Notes: a model not told the origin generated them from the letters alone. A DNA stretch of 30,368 bases from Pseudomonadota bacterium (GCA_003242685.1 QGVD01000047.1:1-30368); one strand, 5' to 3'; counted from the stretch's first letter, positions 16,307 to 24,020 are shown. Translations and numbers: made by a program.

Positions 16307-17848
16307 TTGAAGCACCCCTACGACCGGAAACGCGCCCGCCGCTCGATCTTCGACACGGTTCTCTTTCGCGCCATCTCCCAGGCCGCGACCGTCCTGTCGT
16401 ACGTCGTGCTCGTGCGCGGGCTCAGCGAGCACGAGTTCGGGGTGTTCAACCTCTTCTATTCGTTCATCTCGCTCATCGCAACGGTGCTCTCGCTCGGACT
16501 CGAGCAGACCCTGCGCCGCTACCAGCCGGAGTACATCCGCGCGGGCGCGGCGCCCGCGGCGCTGCGTCTCGTGCGCTTCGTGGCGCGCGGCCGGCTCGCC
16601 GCCAATCTCCTGATGCTCGCGGTCGTGCTGCTCGCATGGAACGCGATCGCACCTCACTTCGAGATCACCGCCTACCGCGCCCAGTTCGCGCTGTTCGGTC
16701 TGGTGCTCGTTCTGCACTTCCAGGCGCGCGTGCTGCAGCTCTCGCTCTCCTCGCACATGCTCCAGCGTTACAGCGTCGGCATGCTGTCGCTGCTTTCGGT
16801 GGCGAAGCTGATCGGATACTCGGCGTTCGTGCTGCTCGGCTCCCTGACGCTCGAGACCGCGATAGTGGTCGACATCGTCGGATACGCGATCACCTTCGCG
16901 GGGCTCAGGCTCGCCCACCGGCGCCACTGCGAGCAGGTCGACGATACCGGCTTCCGTTTCAGCCGGGAGGAACGGCGCCGGCTCCTGAAGTACGGGCTCG
17001 TGTACAACTTCAACGACGCAGGCGGAATGATGCTGAGCACGCGCGCGGACAACTTCTTCGTCGCGGCGCTCATGAACCCGGTCGCCGTCGGCGCGTATTC
17101 CTTCTATACCCGTCTCTCGAACATGGTGGCCCACCTGCTGCCGACGCAGATGTTCGAGAACATCATCCAGCCGCTCTTCTTCGCCATACCGCAGCAGGAG
17201 GCCGACCGGCGCGTGCCGCGCTACTTCAGCGCGCTGATCGACGCGTCGCTCCTCGTGCAGATGCCGGCTCTTGCGTACGCCGCCGCCTATCACCGCGAGA
17301 TCGTCGACCTGGTTTTCGGCGGCAAGTTCATCGAGCACTCGATCCTGCTGCCGGTGGTCTTCGCGTTCGCCACTCTCAACGTGATCGCCACGCCCGTCAC
17401 GCTCGTCGCCCAGTACGCCGAGAAGGCGGCCGTGATCCTGCTCAGCAGAATCCTGGGGCTCTACAACCTGGCGGCGCTCCTGATCCTGATTCCCGTGTTG
17501 GGCGTGCTCGGCGCGGCGATCGCCAATGGCAGCGCGCACTTCCTCAAGAACCTCTTCATCTGGTGGCACGTGCGGCATGCGGCGCGCTGGCAGGGCGCGT
17601 CGCGGGTCGTCGTGTCGAGCGCGGCGATCTGGGGAGCCTACGTCGCCGTCGCGCTCGTCCTGAAGCGGGCGCTCCCGGCGCATCCCCTGCTCCACCTGCT
17701 CGCCGGTGTGGCGCTCGCCGCGGTGACGATGCTCGTGTACGTGCGAAGCCCGGCGCTCTCGAAGTCGGACCGCGAGCTCTTCGGCTCCGTGCTGCACGGG
17801 CGCGAGGCGCGCGTGCTGCGCTGGCTCGGTGTCCTTCCTGCGGCGTGA
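16307..17848 (+). CDS. Wzx/RfbX-type polysaccharide flippase
   Basis: A 513-residue inner-membrane protein with about twelve to fourteen hydrophobic segments, of the polysaccharide-transport family in the MOP superfamily. It should flip polyprenyl-linked repeat units to the periplasm. RRSIFDTVLFRAISQAATVL opens TM1. The repeating pattern VRGLSEHEFGVFNLFYSFIS and RADNFFVAALMNPVAVGAYS is characteristic: each half starts with a Gly/Phe turn after a helix. No ATG exists near the first membrane segment. The frame is open upstream through the GT gene, so I take TTG 16307, eight bases after the GT stop; CTG 16295 is the other option. A non-ATG start is unusual for a core gene and should be checked. 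It is the last gene of the 10787-17848 operon. Confidence 0.88.
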   Translation: MKHPYDRKRARRSIFDTVLFRAISQAATVLSYVVLVRGLSEHEFGVFNLFYSFISLIATVLSLGLEQTLRRYQPEYIRAGAAPAALRLVRFVARGRLAANLLMLAVVLLAWNAIAPHFEITAYRAQFALFGLVLVLHFQARVLQLSLSSHMLQRYSVGMLSLLSVAKLIGYSAFVLLGSLTLETAIVVDIVGYAITFAGLRLAHRRHCEQVDDTGFRFSREERRRLLKYGLVYNFNDAGGMMLSTRADNFFVAALMNPVAVGAYSFYTRLSNMVAHLLPTQMFENIIQPLFFAIPQQEADRRVPRYFSALIDASLLVQMPALAYAAAYHREIVDLVFGGKFIEHSILLPVVFAFATLNVIATPVTLVAQYAEKAAVILLSRILGLYNLAALLILIPVLGVLGAAIANGSAHFLKNLFIWWHVRHAARWQGASRVVVSSAAIWGAYVAVALVLKRALPAHPLLHLLAGVALAAVTMLVYVRSPALSKSDRELFGSVLHGREARVLRWLGVLPAA

Positions 17849-17929
17849 GAGGCGGGATCGCGCTCCACGACGGGTGGCGGGAGTCCTGAACGAAACTCTC
17901 CGGCCGCAGACCGCCGCGGCAGGCGCGGC

Positions 17930-19336
17930 TCAGTAGGCCTTGTCGTCCGTCAGCACGCGCAGCGCGGTCTTCGCCAGGATCTTGAGATCGAGCAGCACCG
18001 ACCAGTTGCGCAGATACTCGAGGTCGTACTTCACGCGCGCTTCCATCTGCTGGACGTTCTCCGTCTCGCCGCGGAAGCCGTTGACCTGCGCGAGGCCCGT
18101 GATCCCGGGCAGCGCCTTGTGGCGCATCATGTAGCCGCGGATGAGCTTGCGGTACTGCTCGTTGTGAGCCACTGCATGCGGACGCGGCCCGACGAGACTC
18201 ATCCGGCCCTGCAGCACGTTGATGAGCTGCGGAAGCTCATCGAGCGAGTAGCGGCGCAGCACCCGGCCGAGCGGCGTGACGCGGCTGTCGTTGCGCCGGG
18301 CCTGCTCCACACGATCGCCGTCCTCGGCCACCGTCATGGTGCGGAACTTGTAGACGACGATTTCCTGCCCGTCGAGGCCGTAGCGCCGCTGCTTGAAGAT
18401 GACGGGCCCCGGAGACGTCAGCCGGATGAGGAGCGCGATGAGGAGCATGAAGGGTGCGGCGACGATGAGCAGACCTCCGGCGATCACGATGTCGGTCACC
18501 CGCTTCGTCACGCCCTTGAAGCCGGCGAACGGCGTCTCGCACATCGCGATGACCGGAATGCCCTGGATCTCGCCGGTCCGCGACTGAATGAGGTCGAGCC
18601 CGAGGATGTCGGGCACGTAGTAGATCGACGCGGTCGTGTCGCGCAGCTCCTCGAGCAGGTCCATCACCCGCTGAATGTGGCGGATCGGCAGAGCGATGAA
18701 GATGACCTCGACGCCCGTCCGCCTCACGTACGGAGCGAGATCCGGCAGCCGGCCGAGGAGCCTGATCTCCTTGCCGTCGATCTTCAGGCGCTCCGCGCTG
18801 CGGTCGTCGAAGAAGCCCTCGACGCGCAGGCACAGCTCCGAGTTCTTCGCGAGGCGCTCTGCGAGGAGCAGGCTCGCCTCGTTGCATCCCGCAATGACCA
18901 CGCGCCGGGCATTGCGCGGATCGAACAGCAGCCGCCGCATGATCTCGTGCATCGCGAGGATGCTGGGAATCAGCAGCGCGGGCGTGATGACCGCCCAGGT
19001 CAGGACGACGCGGCGCGAGTACTCGGCGGAGATCTTGGTGGCGTAGCCGATCGCGAGCAGCACGCCGAGCAGGATCATCCAGCGGCCGATGACGCTGAAG
19101 GCGAGCGGCGCGCTGCGCGAGAGCAGTGAGGAACCGTTGCGCGGCGGCGCGAGGAGCACCGCGGCCAGAACCGCGACGATCGCGGACAGCACGATGAAGA
19201 AGTTGTCGTAGGCGATGTCGTAGAGTCGGCAGAGCACGTAGAGCGAACCCGACGCTATGAACGCGGGCACTATCGCCTGCAGGAGCGCGACGAGCGCGAT
19301 CGAGAAGCTTCGGCGAAGAACGACAGGTTCCGTCAT
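17930..19336 (-). CDS. Polyprenyl-phosphate sugar-1-phosphate transferase (WcaJ/PssY-type)
   Basis: A 468-residue initiating enzyme that places a sugar-1-phosphate (often glucose or galactose) on undecaprenyl phosphate. Four or five N-terminal membrane segments are followed by a Rossmann-like CoA-binding region (RRVVIAGCNEASLLLAERLA). After one more membrane hairpin (VIAGGLLIVAAPFMLLIALL) comes the catalytic domain: SPGPVIFKQRRYGLDG, VYKFRTM, SLDELPQLINVLQGRMSLVG with PRPHA, and LPGITGLAQVNGFRGET. The DE of SLDELPQ is the catalytic Asp-Glu pair of this family. It converges with the flippase gene and has its own sigma-54 promoter. A second, EpsB_2-type primer transferase lies at 22521-23921, so the locus can start chains in two ways. 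Confidence 0.93.
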   Translation of the reverse strand: MTEPVVLRRSFSIALVALLQAIVPAFIASGSLYVLCRLYDIAYDNFFIVLSAIVAVLAAVLLAPPRNGSSLLSRSAPLAFSVIGRWMILLGVLLAIGYATKISAEYSRRVVLTWAVITPALLIPSILAMHEIMRRLLFDPRNARRVVIAGCNEASLLLAERLAKNSELCLRVEGFFDDRSAERLKIDGKEIRLLGRLPDLAPYVRRTGVEVIFIALPIRHIQRVMDLLEELRDTTASIYYVPDILGLDLIQSRTGEIQGIPVIAMCETPFAGFKGVTKRVTDIVIAGGLLIVAAPFMLLIALLIRLTSPGPVIFKQRRYGLDGQEIVVYKFRTMTVAEDGDRVEQARRNDSRVTPLGRVLRRYSLDELPQLINVLQGRMSLVGPRPHAVAHNEQYRKLIRGYMMRHKALPGITGLAQVNGFRGETENVQQMEARVKYDLEYLRNWSVLLDLKILAKTALRVLTDDKAY

Positions 19337-19442
19337 GGTGCGACCGTCACTCCGTGATGCCCCCGACGGGCACGCTCACGCGGAGCGTCATGAATCGTTG
19401 GGAAAATGAAACGGTGCGTGCTGGCTGCACATGCCAAGCACA

Positions 19443-19458
19443 AGCAAGCGACGTGCCG
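19443..19458 (-). promoter_or_regulatory. Sigma-54 promoter of the 17930-19336 sugar transferase
   Basis: Minus-strand CGGCAC-GTCGC-TTGCT matches TGGCAC-N5-TTGCW except the first base, with exact GG-N10-GC spacing. The predicted start is near 19432, about 95 bases before ATG 19336. Confidence 0.7.
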
Positions 19459-19714
19459 CGTGTGGACGGGCCTCTCGCCGCCGTGGAACCGCGTTCACCG
19501 CGCGGTGTTTTCGCGGTTTCGCGCGCCGGCATCCACGGCGCCGCGGCGTTTCGGTTCCCTCGCCGTGGCGTCGACCCGGCGAGCCGAATAAAGATGTGTT
19601 GTCACAGTTACACGTCCACTGAACGCGCGGCGCGCTCGCGAGGCTTTCGGCGGAATACTGCTCGGCGTCACGACCCGGCCGGGAGCGTCGCAGATCGCCG
19701 ACGAGGAGGTTTTT

Positions 19715-19734
19715 CTTTCTGTTTCAACGACTTG
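19715..19734 (+). repeat. Direct repeat, distal copy (candidate activator site)
   Basis: CTTTCTGTTTCAACGACTTG recurs at 19833-19852 with 18 of 20 bases identical and exactly 118 bases between copies. This copy is centred about 160 bases upstream of the predicted start at 19886, a usual distance for a sigma-54 enhancer site. An inverted nine-base part (AACAGAAAG, 19781-19789) lies between the copies. Confidence 0.6.
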
Positions 19735-19815
19735 AGCCTCTTCAGCCGTGAGCGCGCCGCAGAGACTGTCTCCGCATGGCAACAGAAAGTGACGCTCCGT
19801 GGTCCCGCGGGCTCC

Positions 19816-19834
19816 AGGGAAATCCAATTTCCCT
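19816..19834. repeat. Perfect inverted repeat AGGGAAAT-N3-ATTTCCCT
   Basis: Eight-base arms around CCA. The right arm overlaps the proximal direct repeat by two bases. It could be an operator for a dimeric regulator; no gene spans it. Confidence 0.45.
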
Positions 19835-19852
19835 TTCTGTTTCAATCACTTG
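19833..19852 (+). repeat. Direct repeat, proximal copy (candidate activator site)
   Basis: CTTTCTGTTTCAATCACTTG is the second copy of the repeat at 19715-19734. It ends eight bases upstream of the -24 element, centred near -44, which is close for a classical enhancer and might instead modulate polymerase binding. Confidence 0.6.
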
Positions 19853-19859
19853 CAGCCCA

Positions 19860-19875
19860 TGGCACGGGCGTTGCA
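19860..19875 (+). promoter_or_regulatory. Consensus sigma-54 promoter upstream of the c-di-GMP riboswitch
   Basis: TGGCAC-GGGCG-TTGCA matches the -24/-12 consensus at all eleven defined positions. Transcription should begin near 19886, about 40 bases before the GEMM-I aptamer. A sigma-54 activator of the PrsR type is encoded 1.2 kb downstream on the other strand. Confidence 0.85.
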
Positions 19876-19926
19876 CTGCGTGAGTGACGCTCTCACCGCC
19901 GAGATGACGATCACGGCGTGAAGCGT

Positions 19927-20018
19927 CGGACGCAAAGGCAAACCCACCGAAAGGTGGGGGCGCAGAACTTCCGGTCTAACGGCTGAAAGGCCCAGGACAG
20001 CGGGGTTGCCGGGGTCCG
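19927..20018 (+). ncRNA. Cyclic di-GMP-I (GEMM-I) riboswitch aptamer
   Basis: The stretch fits the GEMM-I pattern piece by piece. P1 is CGGAC (19927-19931) with GTCCG (20014-20018), extended by GGCAA with TTGCC. The aptamer hallmark GCAAAGGCAAACC leads into a hairpin CCACC-GAAA-GGTGG with the GNRA tetraloop that docks on the other helix. GGCGCAGAACTTCCGGTCTA corresponds to the '..GACGCAAAGCCUCCGGCCUAA' segment with the tetraloop receptor. GACAGCGGGGTTGCCG matches the 3' 'GGUAGCGGGGUUACCG' strand. GEMM-I RNAs bind c-di-GMP and control motility, matrix and adhesin genes. Here it sits between a sigma-54 promoter and the FN3-type lipoprotein gene. Confidence 0.9.
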
Positions 20019-20250
20019 CAGGGAACGCGCGACGGGCAAGTCGCGACGAGCGGGCCTCGTGACCGAAATGCAGCCGATCCGGCTGCGGCATCGCGCAACT
20101 CCCCTTTCCCCCTTTCAGACACGAGCCGGACAGGCGCCGCCGGCGGTCGCGGCTCGCACATGACCGCGCCGGAGAGCTCTTTTCCCGGTGCCATGCAGCC
20201 CCGCGATCCGTCCGCGGCGATGAATCAAACGACGGACATACGGGGGTTGC
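20019..20250 (+). promoter_or_regulatory. Long leader after the riboswitch, candidate expression platform
   Basis: Three hairpins follow the aptamer in tandem: CGCGAC/GTCGCG (20028-20045), ACGAG/CTCGT (20046-20060) and GCAGCCG-ATC-CGGCTGC (20070-20086). The last is followed after 12 bases by a pyrimidine-rich run (about 20099-20115). A transcription-termination switch is possible, but the T-tract is poor. The leader continues to a GGGGG ribosome-binding site just before ATG 20251. Total leader length is about 365 bases. Confidence 0.5.
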
Positions 20251-20984
20251 ATGATGAGAACCGCATTCGGTTCGCGGTCGCACGTTCTCGCTGGCGTTCT
20301 TCTTCTCTCGGCTGCGCTTACCGCCTGTGGTGGCGGAGGCTCGGAAGACACCGCCGGGCAAACCGGGAACACCGGGAACGGCACGGCCGGCACTCCCATG
20401 ACGCCGCCTCTGACGGCACCGCCCGAGGACTCGACCAACCGCGCCCGATTGTGAGCGGCACGGCGCCGACGAAAGTGACCGTGGGCGAGGCGTACGTCTT
20501 CCAGCCGCAGGCCAGCGATCCGGACAACGACGTCGTGACATTCACGATCGCGAACAAGCCGGCGTGGGCGAACTTCGATCCGAAGACGGGCAAGCTGTGG
20601 GGCACGCCGACCGCGGAGAACGTGGGAACCTACTCGGCGATCGAGATCGCCGCGACCGACGGCAGCTCCGTCACCGCGCTGCCGCCGTTCGACCTGACGG
20701 TCACCGCGGTCGCCGGCGTGCCGCCGAAGGCGGTCACCGTCGCATGGGATGCGCCGACTCAGAACGAGGACGGTTCGCCGCTCGTCGATCTGCAGGGCTA
20801 CAAGATCTACTACGGCAGACAGTCGCAGAAGTACGAGACGACGATCACCGTCGACAATCCGGGACTCACCCGCTACGTCCTCGAGAATCTCGCGCCGGGC
20901 ACGTACTTCGTCGCAGTGACGGCATACAACAAGAGCGGTGTCGAGAGCGCCTTCTCCGAGGAGCTGCGGGCAACGCTGAACTGA
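20251..20984 (+). CDS. Ig-like/fibronectin type III lipoprotein gene with an apparent one-base frameshift
   Basis: The first part (ATG 20251) encodes a lipoprotein signal: MMRTAFGSRSHVLAGVLLL, then lipobox LTAC with Cys26, followed by a Gly/Thr/Pro linker. It stops at 20454 after EDSTNRARL. The protein continues in the next frame: PIVSGTAPTKVTVGEAYVFQ, then DPDNDVVTFTIANKPAWANF and GKLWGTPT, a putative Ig (cadherin-like, He_PIG) domain. VTVAWDAPTQNEDGSPLVDL, YKIYYG and LENLAPGTYFVAVTAYNKSG form a fibronectin type III domain ending at 20984. One missing C in CCC (20444-20446) would join them as NRAPIVSG and give about 244 residues, the remainder expected from 734 bases. It is a predicted surface or periplasmic matrix protein under sigma-54 and c-di-GMP control. 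It has no PEP-CTERM tail. The break may be a sequencing error, a real mutation or recoding. Confidence 0.82.
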
Positions 20985-21008
20985 GCGGCAGCTGCCGCAA
21001 CCGAAGAT

Positions 21009-21040
21009 GCGGGCTCCTGCGTGCATACACAGGAGCCCGC
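21009..21040. terminator. Strong hairpin between convergent genes, bidirectional terminator
   Basis: GCGGGCTCCTG and CAGGAGCCCGC form a perfect 11-base stem with a 10-base loop in the gap between the lipoprotein stop (20984) and the PrsR stop (21080). A 14-base palindrome GCGGCAGCTGCCGC (20985-20998) directly follows the lipoprotein stop. There is no U-tract. Confidence 0.6.
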
Positions 21041-21079
21041 CGTCGATGGGAGCGACCGGACGATGCCGGACGCAATCGT

Positions 21080-22483
21080 TCAGGAGCTCTGCTCGTTCGC
21101 CGTGGCGGCGGCGCGGCCGAACTGAGACGCGTCGATTCCGTGCTTCTCCAGGAGATCGTAGAGCGTCGGCCGCGTCACGCCGAGGAGCTCCGAGGCACGT
21201 GAGAGATTGCCGCGCGCGACGGCGAGCGCCTGGCGAACCGCCTGCATCTCGGCTCGCTGACGCGCCACGCGCAGATTGAGATACTCGGGGTCCTCTCCGG
21301 GATCCTGCAGTCCCAGATCGCTCGCGGTGACCACCGTGCCTTCCGCCATGATCACCGCGCCCTTGATGCGGTTCTCGAGCTCGCGCACGTTGCCGGGCCA
21401 GCGGTGCGCCTGGATCGCACGGATGGCGTCCGGCGACAGGCTGCGCGTGGGCCGTCCGAATCGCTCGGCAGTCTGCTGCAGCAGGAACTGCGCGAGCAGC
21501 AGACAGTCGCCCTGCCGCTCCCTGAGCGGAGGCACCCGGATGGTGACCTCGCTGATGCGGTAGAACACGTCCTCGCGGAACTGCCCCGCCGCGATCAGCG
21601 CGTCGAGGTCGCGGTTCGTCGCGCACACGATGCGCAGATCGAGCGGAATCGGCGTGCGGCCGCCGATGCGCTCGATGGTACGCTCCTGCAGCACCCGCAG
21701 GAGCTTCGCCTGCAGGGACACCGGCATCTCGCCGATCTCGTCGAGGAACACCGTGCCTCCGTCGGCGAGCTCGAGCTTGCCCTGCGTGCGCTTCGTCGCG
21801 CCGGTGAAGGCGCCCTTCTCGTAGCCGAACAGCTCGCTCTCGAGCAGCGTATCCGGGATCGCCGCGCAGTTGATCGCGACGAACGGTCCGTGAGCGCGTC
21901 CCGAGAGGCGGTGCAGCGCGCGGGCGAGCAGCTCCTTGCCCGTACCGCTCTCACCGAGGATGAGAACCGTGGCGTTGGTCGGTGCGACCTTCTCGATGGC
22001 CCGGCAGAGGCTGCGCATCGCGTCGCTCACGCCGACGATGCCCTCGAGAGCCATCGACCCCGTCTGCTCGCGCAGCCGCCAGTTCTCCTCCTCGAGCTCG
22101 CGGATCCGGAATGCGCGCCGCACGACGATCGACAGGACGCCCGCGTCGACCGGCTTGTGATAGAAGTCGGCCGCGCCGAGGCCGACCGCCCGCACGGCGA
22201 GCTCGCGCGCGTCGTGCTCGGTCATCGCGATGACCTTGGTCTCGGGGGCCAGGTTCAGGATCTGCCGCATCAGCTCGAGACCCGGCGCGTTCGACTTTTC
22301 ATCAGCCGGGCCCAGATCGAGCAGCACGACGTCGGGCTCCTCCCGCCGCAGGACAACGAGAGCCTGTTCCGAGACTTCCCCGCAGACGACGTCGAGGTCG
22401 GCGAAGATTGCCTCGAGCTCCTTGCGCAGCGCGCGGTCGTTCTCGAGGATCAGGAGCTTACGGCGGCGTGGGGTGCGGCTCAT
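21080..22483 (-). CDS. prsR: PrsR-type sigma-54-dependent response regulator (PEP-CTERM-box regulator)
   Basis: A 467-residue NtrC-like activator. The receiver domain (1-125) has phosphoacceptor Asp56 in VVLLDLG, Lys110 in YHKPVD, and the ENDRALR acidic pocket. The AAA+ domain has Walker A GESGTGKE (177-184), the sigma-54 contact loop GAFTGA (224-229) and Walker B GTVFLDEIGE (243-252). A Fis-type helix-turn-helix (SRASELLGVTRPTLYDLLEK) ends the protein. The receiver resembles PrsR of PEP-CTERM/exosortase organisms, whose partner PrsK is a membrane histidine kinase; none is visible here. ATG 22483 has GGTGA upstream; in-frame ATG further up is inside the sugar transferase gene. It lies 37 bases after that gene and is probably co-transcribed. 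It is the natural activator for the sigma-54 promoters in this window. Confidence 0.9.
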   Translation of the reverse strand: MSRTPRRRKLLILENDRALRKELEAIFADLDVVCGEVSEQALVVLRREEPDVVLLDLGPADEKSNAPGLELMRQILNLAPETKVIAMTEHDARELAVRAVGLGAADFYHKPVDAGVLSIVVRRAFRIRELEEENWRLREQTGSMALEGIVGVSDAMRSLCRAIEKVAPTNATVLILGESGTGKELLARALHRLSGRAHGPFVAINCAAIPDTLLESELFGYEKGAFTGATKRTQGKLELADGGTVFLDEIGEMPVSLQAKLLRVLQERTIERIGGRTPIPLDLRIVCATNRDLDALIAAGQFREDVFYRISEVTIRVPPLRERQGDCLLLAQFLLQQTAERFGRPTRSLSPDAIRAIQAHRWPGNVRELENRIKGAVIMAEGTVVTASDLGLQDPGEDPEYLNLRVARQRAEMQAVRQALAVARGNLSRASELLGVTRPTLYDLLEKHGIDASQFGRAAATANEQSS

Positions 22484-22520
22484 CGTGCGTTCACCCCGCG
22501 CGGATCGCGTGACCGTCTCG

Positions 22521-23921
22521 TCATCGAGCCCCCTTGCCGAGGAGCACCACCTCGGCCGTCTGGATGAGGATCGTGAGATCGAACAGCAGATTGTTGTTCT
22601 TGATGTAGTAGAGATCGTACTGGAGCTTTTCCAGCGCATCGTGCTCCGACGACCCGTACGGGTAGCAGAGCTGCGCCCAGCCGGTGATGCCGGGCTTCAC
22701 GCAGTGGCGCTGGAGGTAGTACGGGATCCGTTCGGAGAGCTCGCGCACGAACTCCGGACGCTCGGGCCTCGGCCCCACGAAGCTCATTTGGCCGCGCAGC
22801 ACGTTGATGATCTGCGGCAGCTCGTCGATGCGGAGCTTCCTGATCACGGCGCCGACGCGCGTCACGCGCGGATCGTTCTTCTGGGCCCACTGCGCCTGCC
22901 CGCTTGCCTCCGCGTCCGTCCGCATGCTGCGAAACTTCAGCAGCTTGAAGACCTTCCCGCCGAGGCCCACGCGATCCTGGCGATACAGGACCGGCGCACG
23001 CCAGCCATCCTCGATCTTGATGGCGAGCGCCGTCAGCAGCATCACCGGCAGCATGAGCACCAGAATGGTGAGGCTCGCCACCAGATCGAGGCAGCGTGCC
23101 GTGAACAGGCGCAGCGGGTCGCGCCTGTACCCTTCTCCGAAGATGATCCAGCTGGGATTGAGCACGTCGACGCGCACGCGACCGGTCTCGCGCTCGAGGA
23201 AGGTGAGCAGCTCGGTGACGTCGATCCCGGCGAGACGGCAATCGAGCAGATCGCGGACGGGGAAGCCGTTACGCCGATCGTCCATGGCGACCACGACCTC
23301 GTCGACATCGAGCCGCTCGCAGAGGTCCTGGAGGCTTCCCCTCACCTGCAGAACCTGGTCGCCTGGTACGAGGCAGCTTTCACCGCTCGGCTGAACGTAG
23401 CCGACGACGACGAATCCGCGCCGGTCAGCGCGCCGGCGGAGATTCGCGATGGAGGCGGCGCGCTGCCCCGTGCCGTAGACGAGCACGCGACGCTTGAAGA
23501 TGTCGCCGTCGACGACCCGGTGAAAGAACGCGCGCGAGAGCGACGCGCTGCCGATCGCACCGACTCCGGCGAACGCCAGCACGCCTCGACCGATCCAGAT
23601 GTCCGGAATCAGGTAGAAGAAGACGGTCGTGACCATGAGTCCGAGCGACACCGCCGCAACGAGCCTCAGGGCGATGCCGAACGTCCGGGCGCGCTGGCGG
23701 GCACTGTAGAGTCCGAGCGCAAAAAGGCTCGTCAGCATGACGGCGCTGAAGATGAGTGCCCGCGGCCAGAGGGGGCCGACGTCCGCCTCGATCTCCGCCA
23801 GATCCGACTGCAGCCGCAGCCGCGCGGCCAGAAGGAGCACGATGAAGAACGCGACGCCTTCGATCGCCGCGAGCACCGCGATGGATACGTGCAGGTGATG
23901 CCCGAACAGGCGAAGTCGCAT
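22521..23921 (-). CDS. EpsB_2-type sugar transferase of PEP-CTERM/exosortase EPS systems
   Basis: A 466-residue polyprenyl-phosphate sugar-1-phosphate transferase. It has four N-terminal membrane segments (VSIAVLAAIEGVAFFIVLLL first), a nucleotide-binding-like middle (RRVLVYGTGQRAASIANL, VDEVVVAMDDRRNGFPV) and a fifth membrane segment (LVASLTILVLMLPVMLLTAL). The catalytic domain reads PVLYRQDRVGLGGKVFKLLK with FRSMRTDAE, LRIDELPQIINVLRGQMSFV with GPRPERPEFV, and KPGITGWAQLCYPYG. Length and the KNNNLLFDLTILIQTAEVVLL ending fit the subfamily tied to exosortase loci. I chose ATG 23921, with AAGGGGG upstream and MRLRLFGHHLHVS as the usual start. It is distinct from the WcaJ-type enzyme at 17930-19336. 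Together with prsR it forms a two-gene operon. Confidence 0.92.
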   Translation of the reverse strand: MRLRLFGHHLHVSIAVLAAIEGVAFFIVLLLAARLRLQSDLAEIEADVGPLWPRALIFSAVMLTSLFALGLYSARQRARTFGIALRLVAAVSLGLMVTTVFFYLIPDIWIGRGVLAFAGVGAIGSASLSRAFFHRVVDGDIFKRRVLVYGTGQRAASIANLRRRADRRGFVVVGYVQPSGESCLVPGDQVLQVRGSLQDLCERLDVDEVVVAMDDRRNGFPVRDLLDCRLAGIDVTELLTFLERETGRVRVDVLNPSWIIFGEGYRRDPLRLFTARCLDLVASLTILVLMLPVMLLTALAIKIEDGWRAPVLYRQDRVGLGGKVFKLLKFRSMRTDAEASGQAQWAQKNDPRVTRVGAVIRKLRIDELPQIINVLRGQMSFVGPRPERPEFVRELSERIPYYLQRHCVKPGITGWAQLCYPYGSSEHDALEKLQYDLYYIKNNNLLFDLTILIQTAEVVLLGKGAR

Positions 23922-24020
23922 GAGCCCCCTTACCGGCGCCGTTCCGTGGGACCCGCCCCCGCACGACAACCAGACGCTTCGAACGCTTCTTCCGAAGCCC
24001 GTATGGGAAAGGGGCTTCAG

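Larger units (their letters stand above)
19337..19859. other. Divergent regulatory region upstream of 19336 and 20251
   Basis: About 520 bases without a credible gene. It holds a minus-strand sigma-54 element (19443-19458), two direct repeats with an inverted partial copy (19715-19852), and an inverted repeat (19816-19834). It ends at the plus-strand sigma-54 promoter. The part from about 19700 to 19850 is visibly richer in T-tracts than the surroundings, as expected for activator or IHF binding upstream of sigma-54 promoters. Confidence 0.6.

Noticed and set aside
20160..20984. A single open frame from ATG 20160 through the FN3 domains
   Set aside because: Its first about 95 residues are out of frame with the clear lipoprotein signal at 20251 and have no protein-like features. 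The frameshift explanation accounts for both parts.
20900..20984. PEP-CTERM sorting tail on the lipoprotein
   Set aside because: The protein ends ELRATLN directly after the FN3 domain, with no PEP motif, membrane segment or basic tail.
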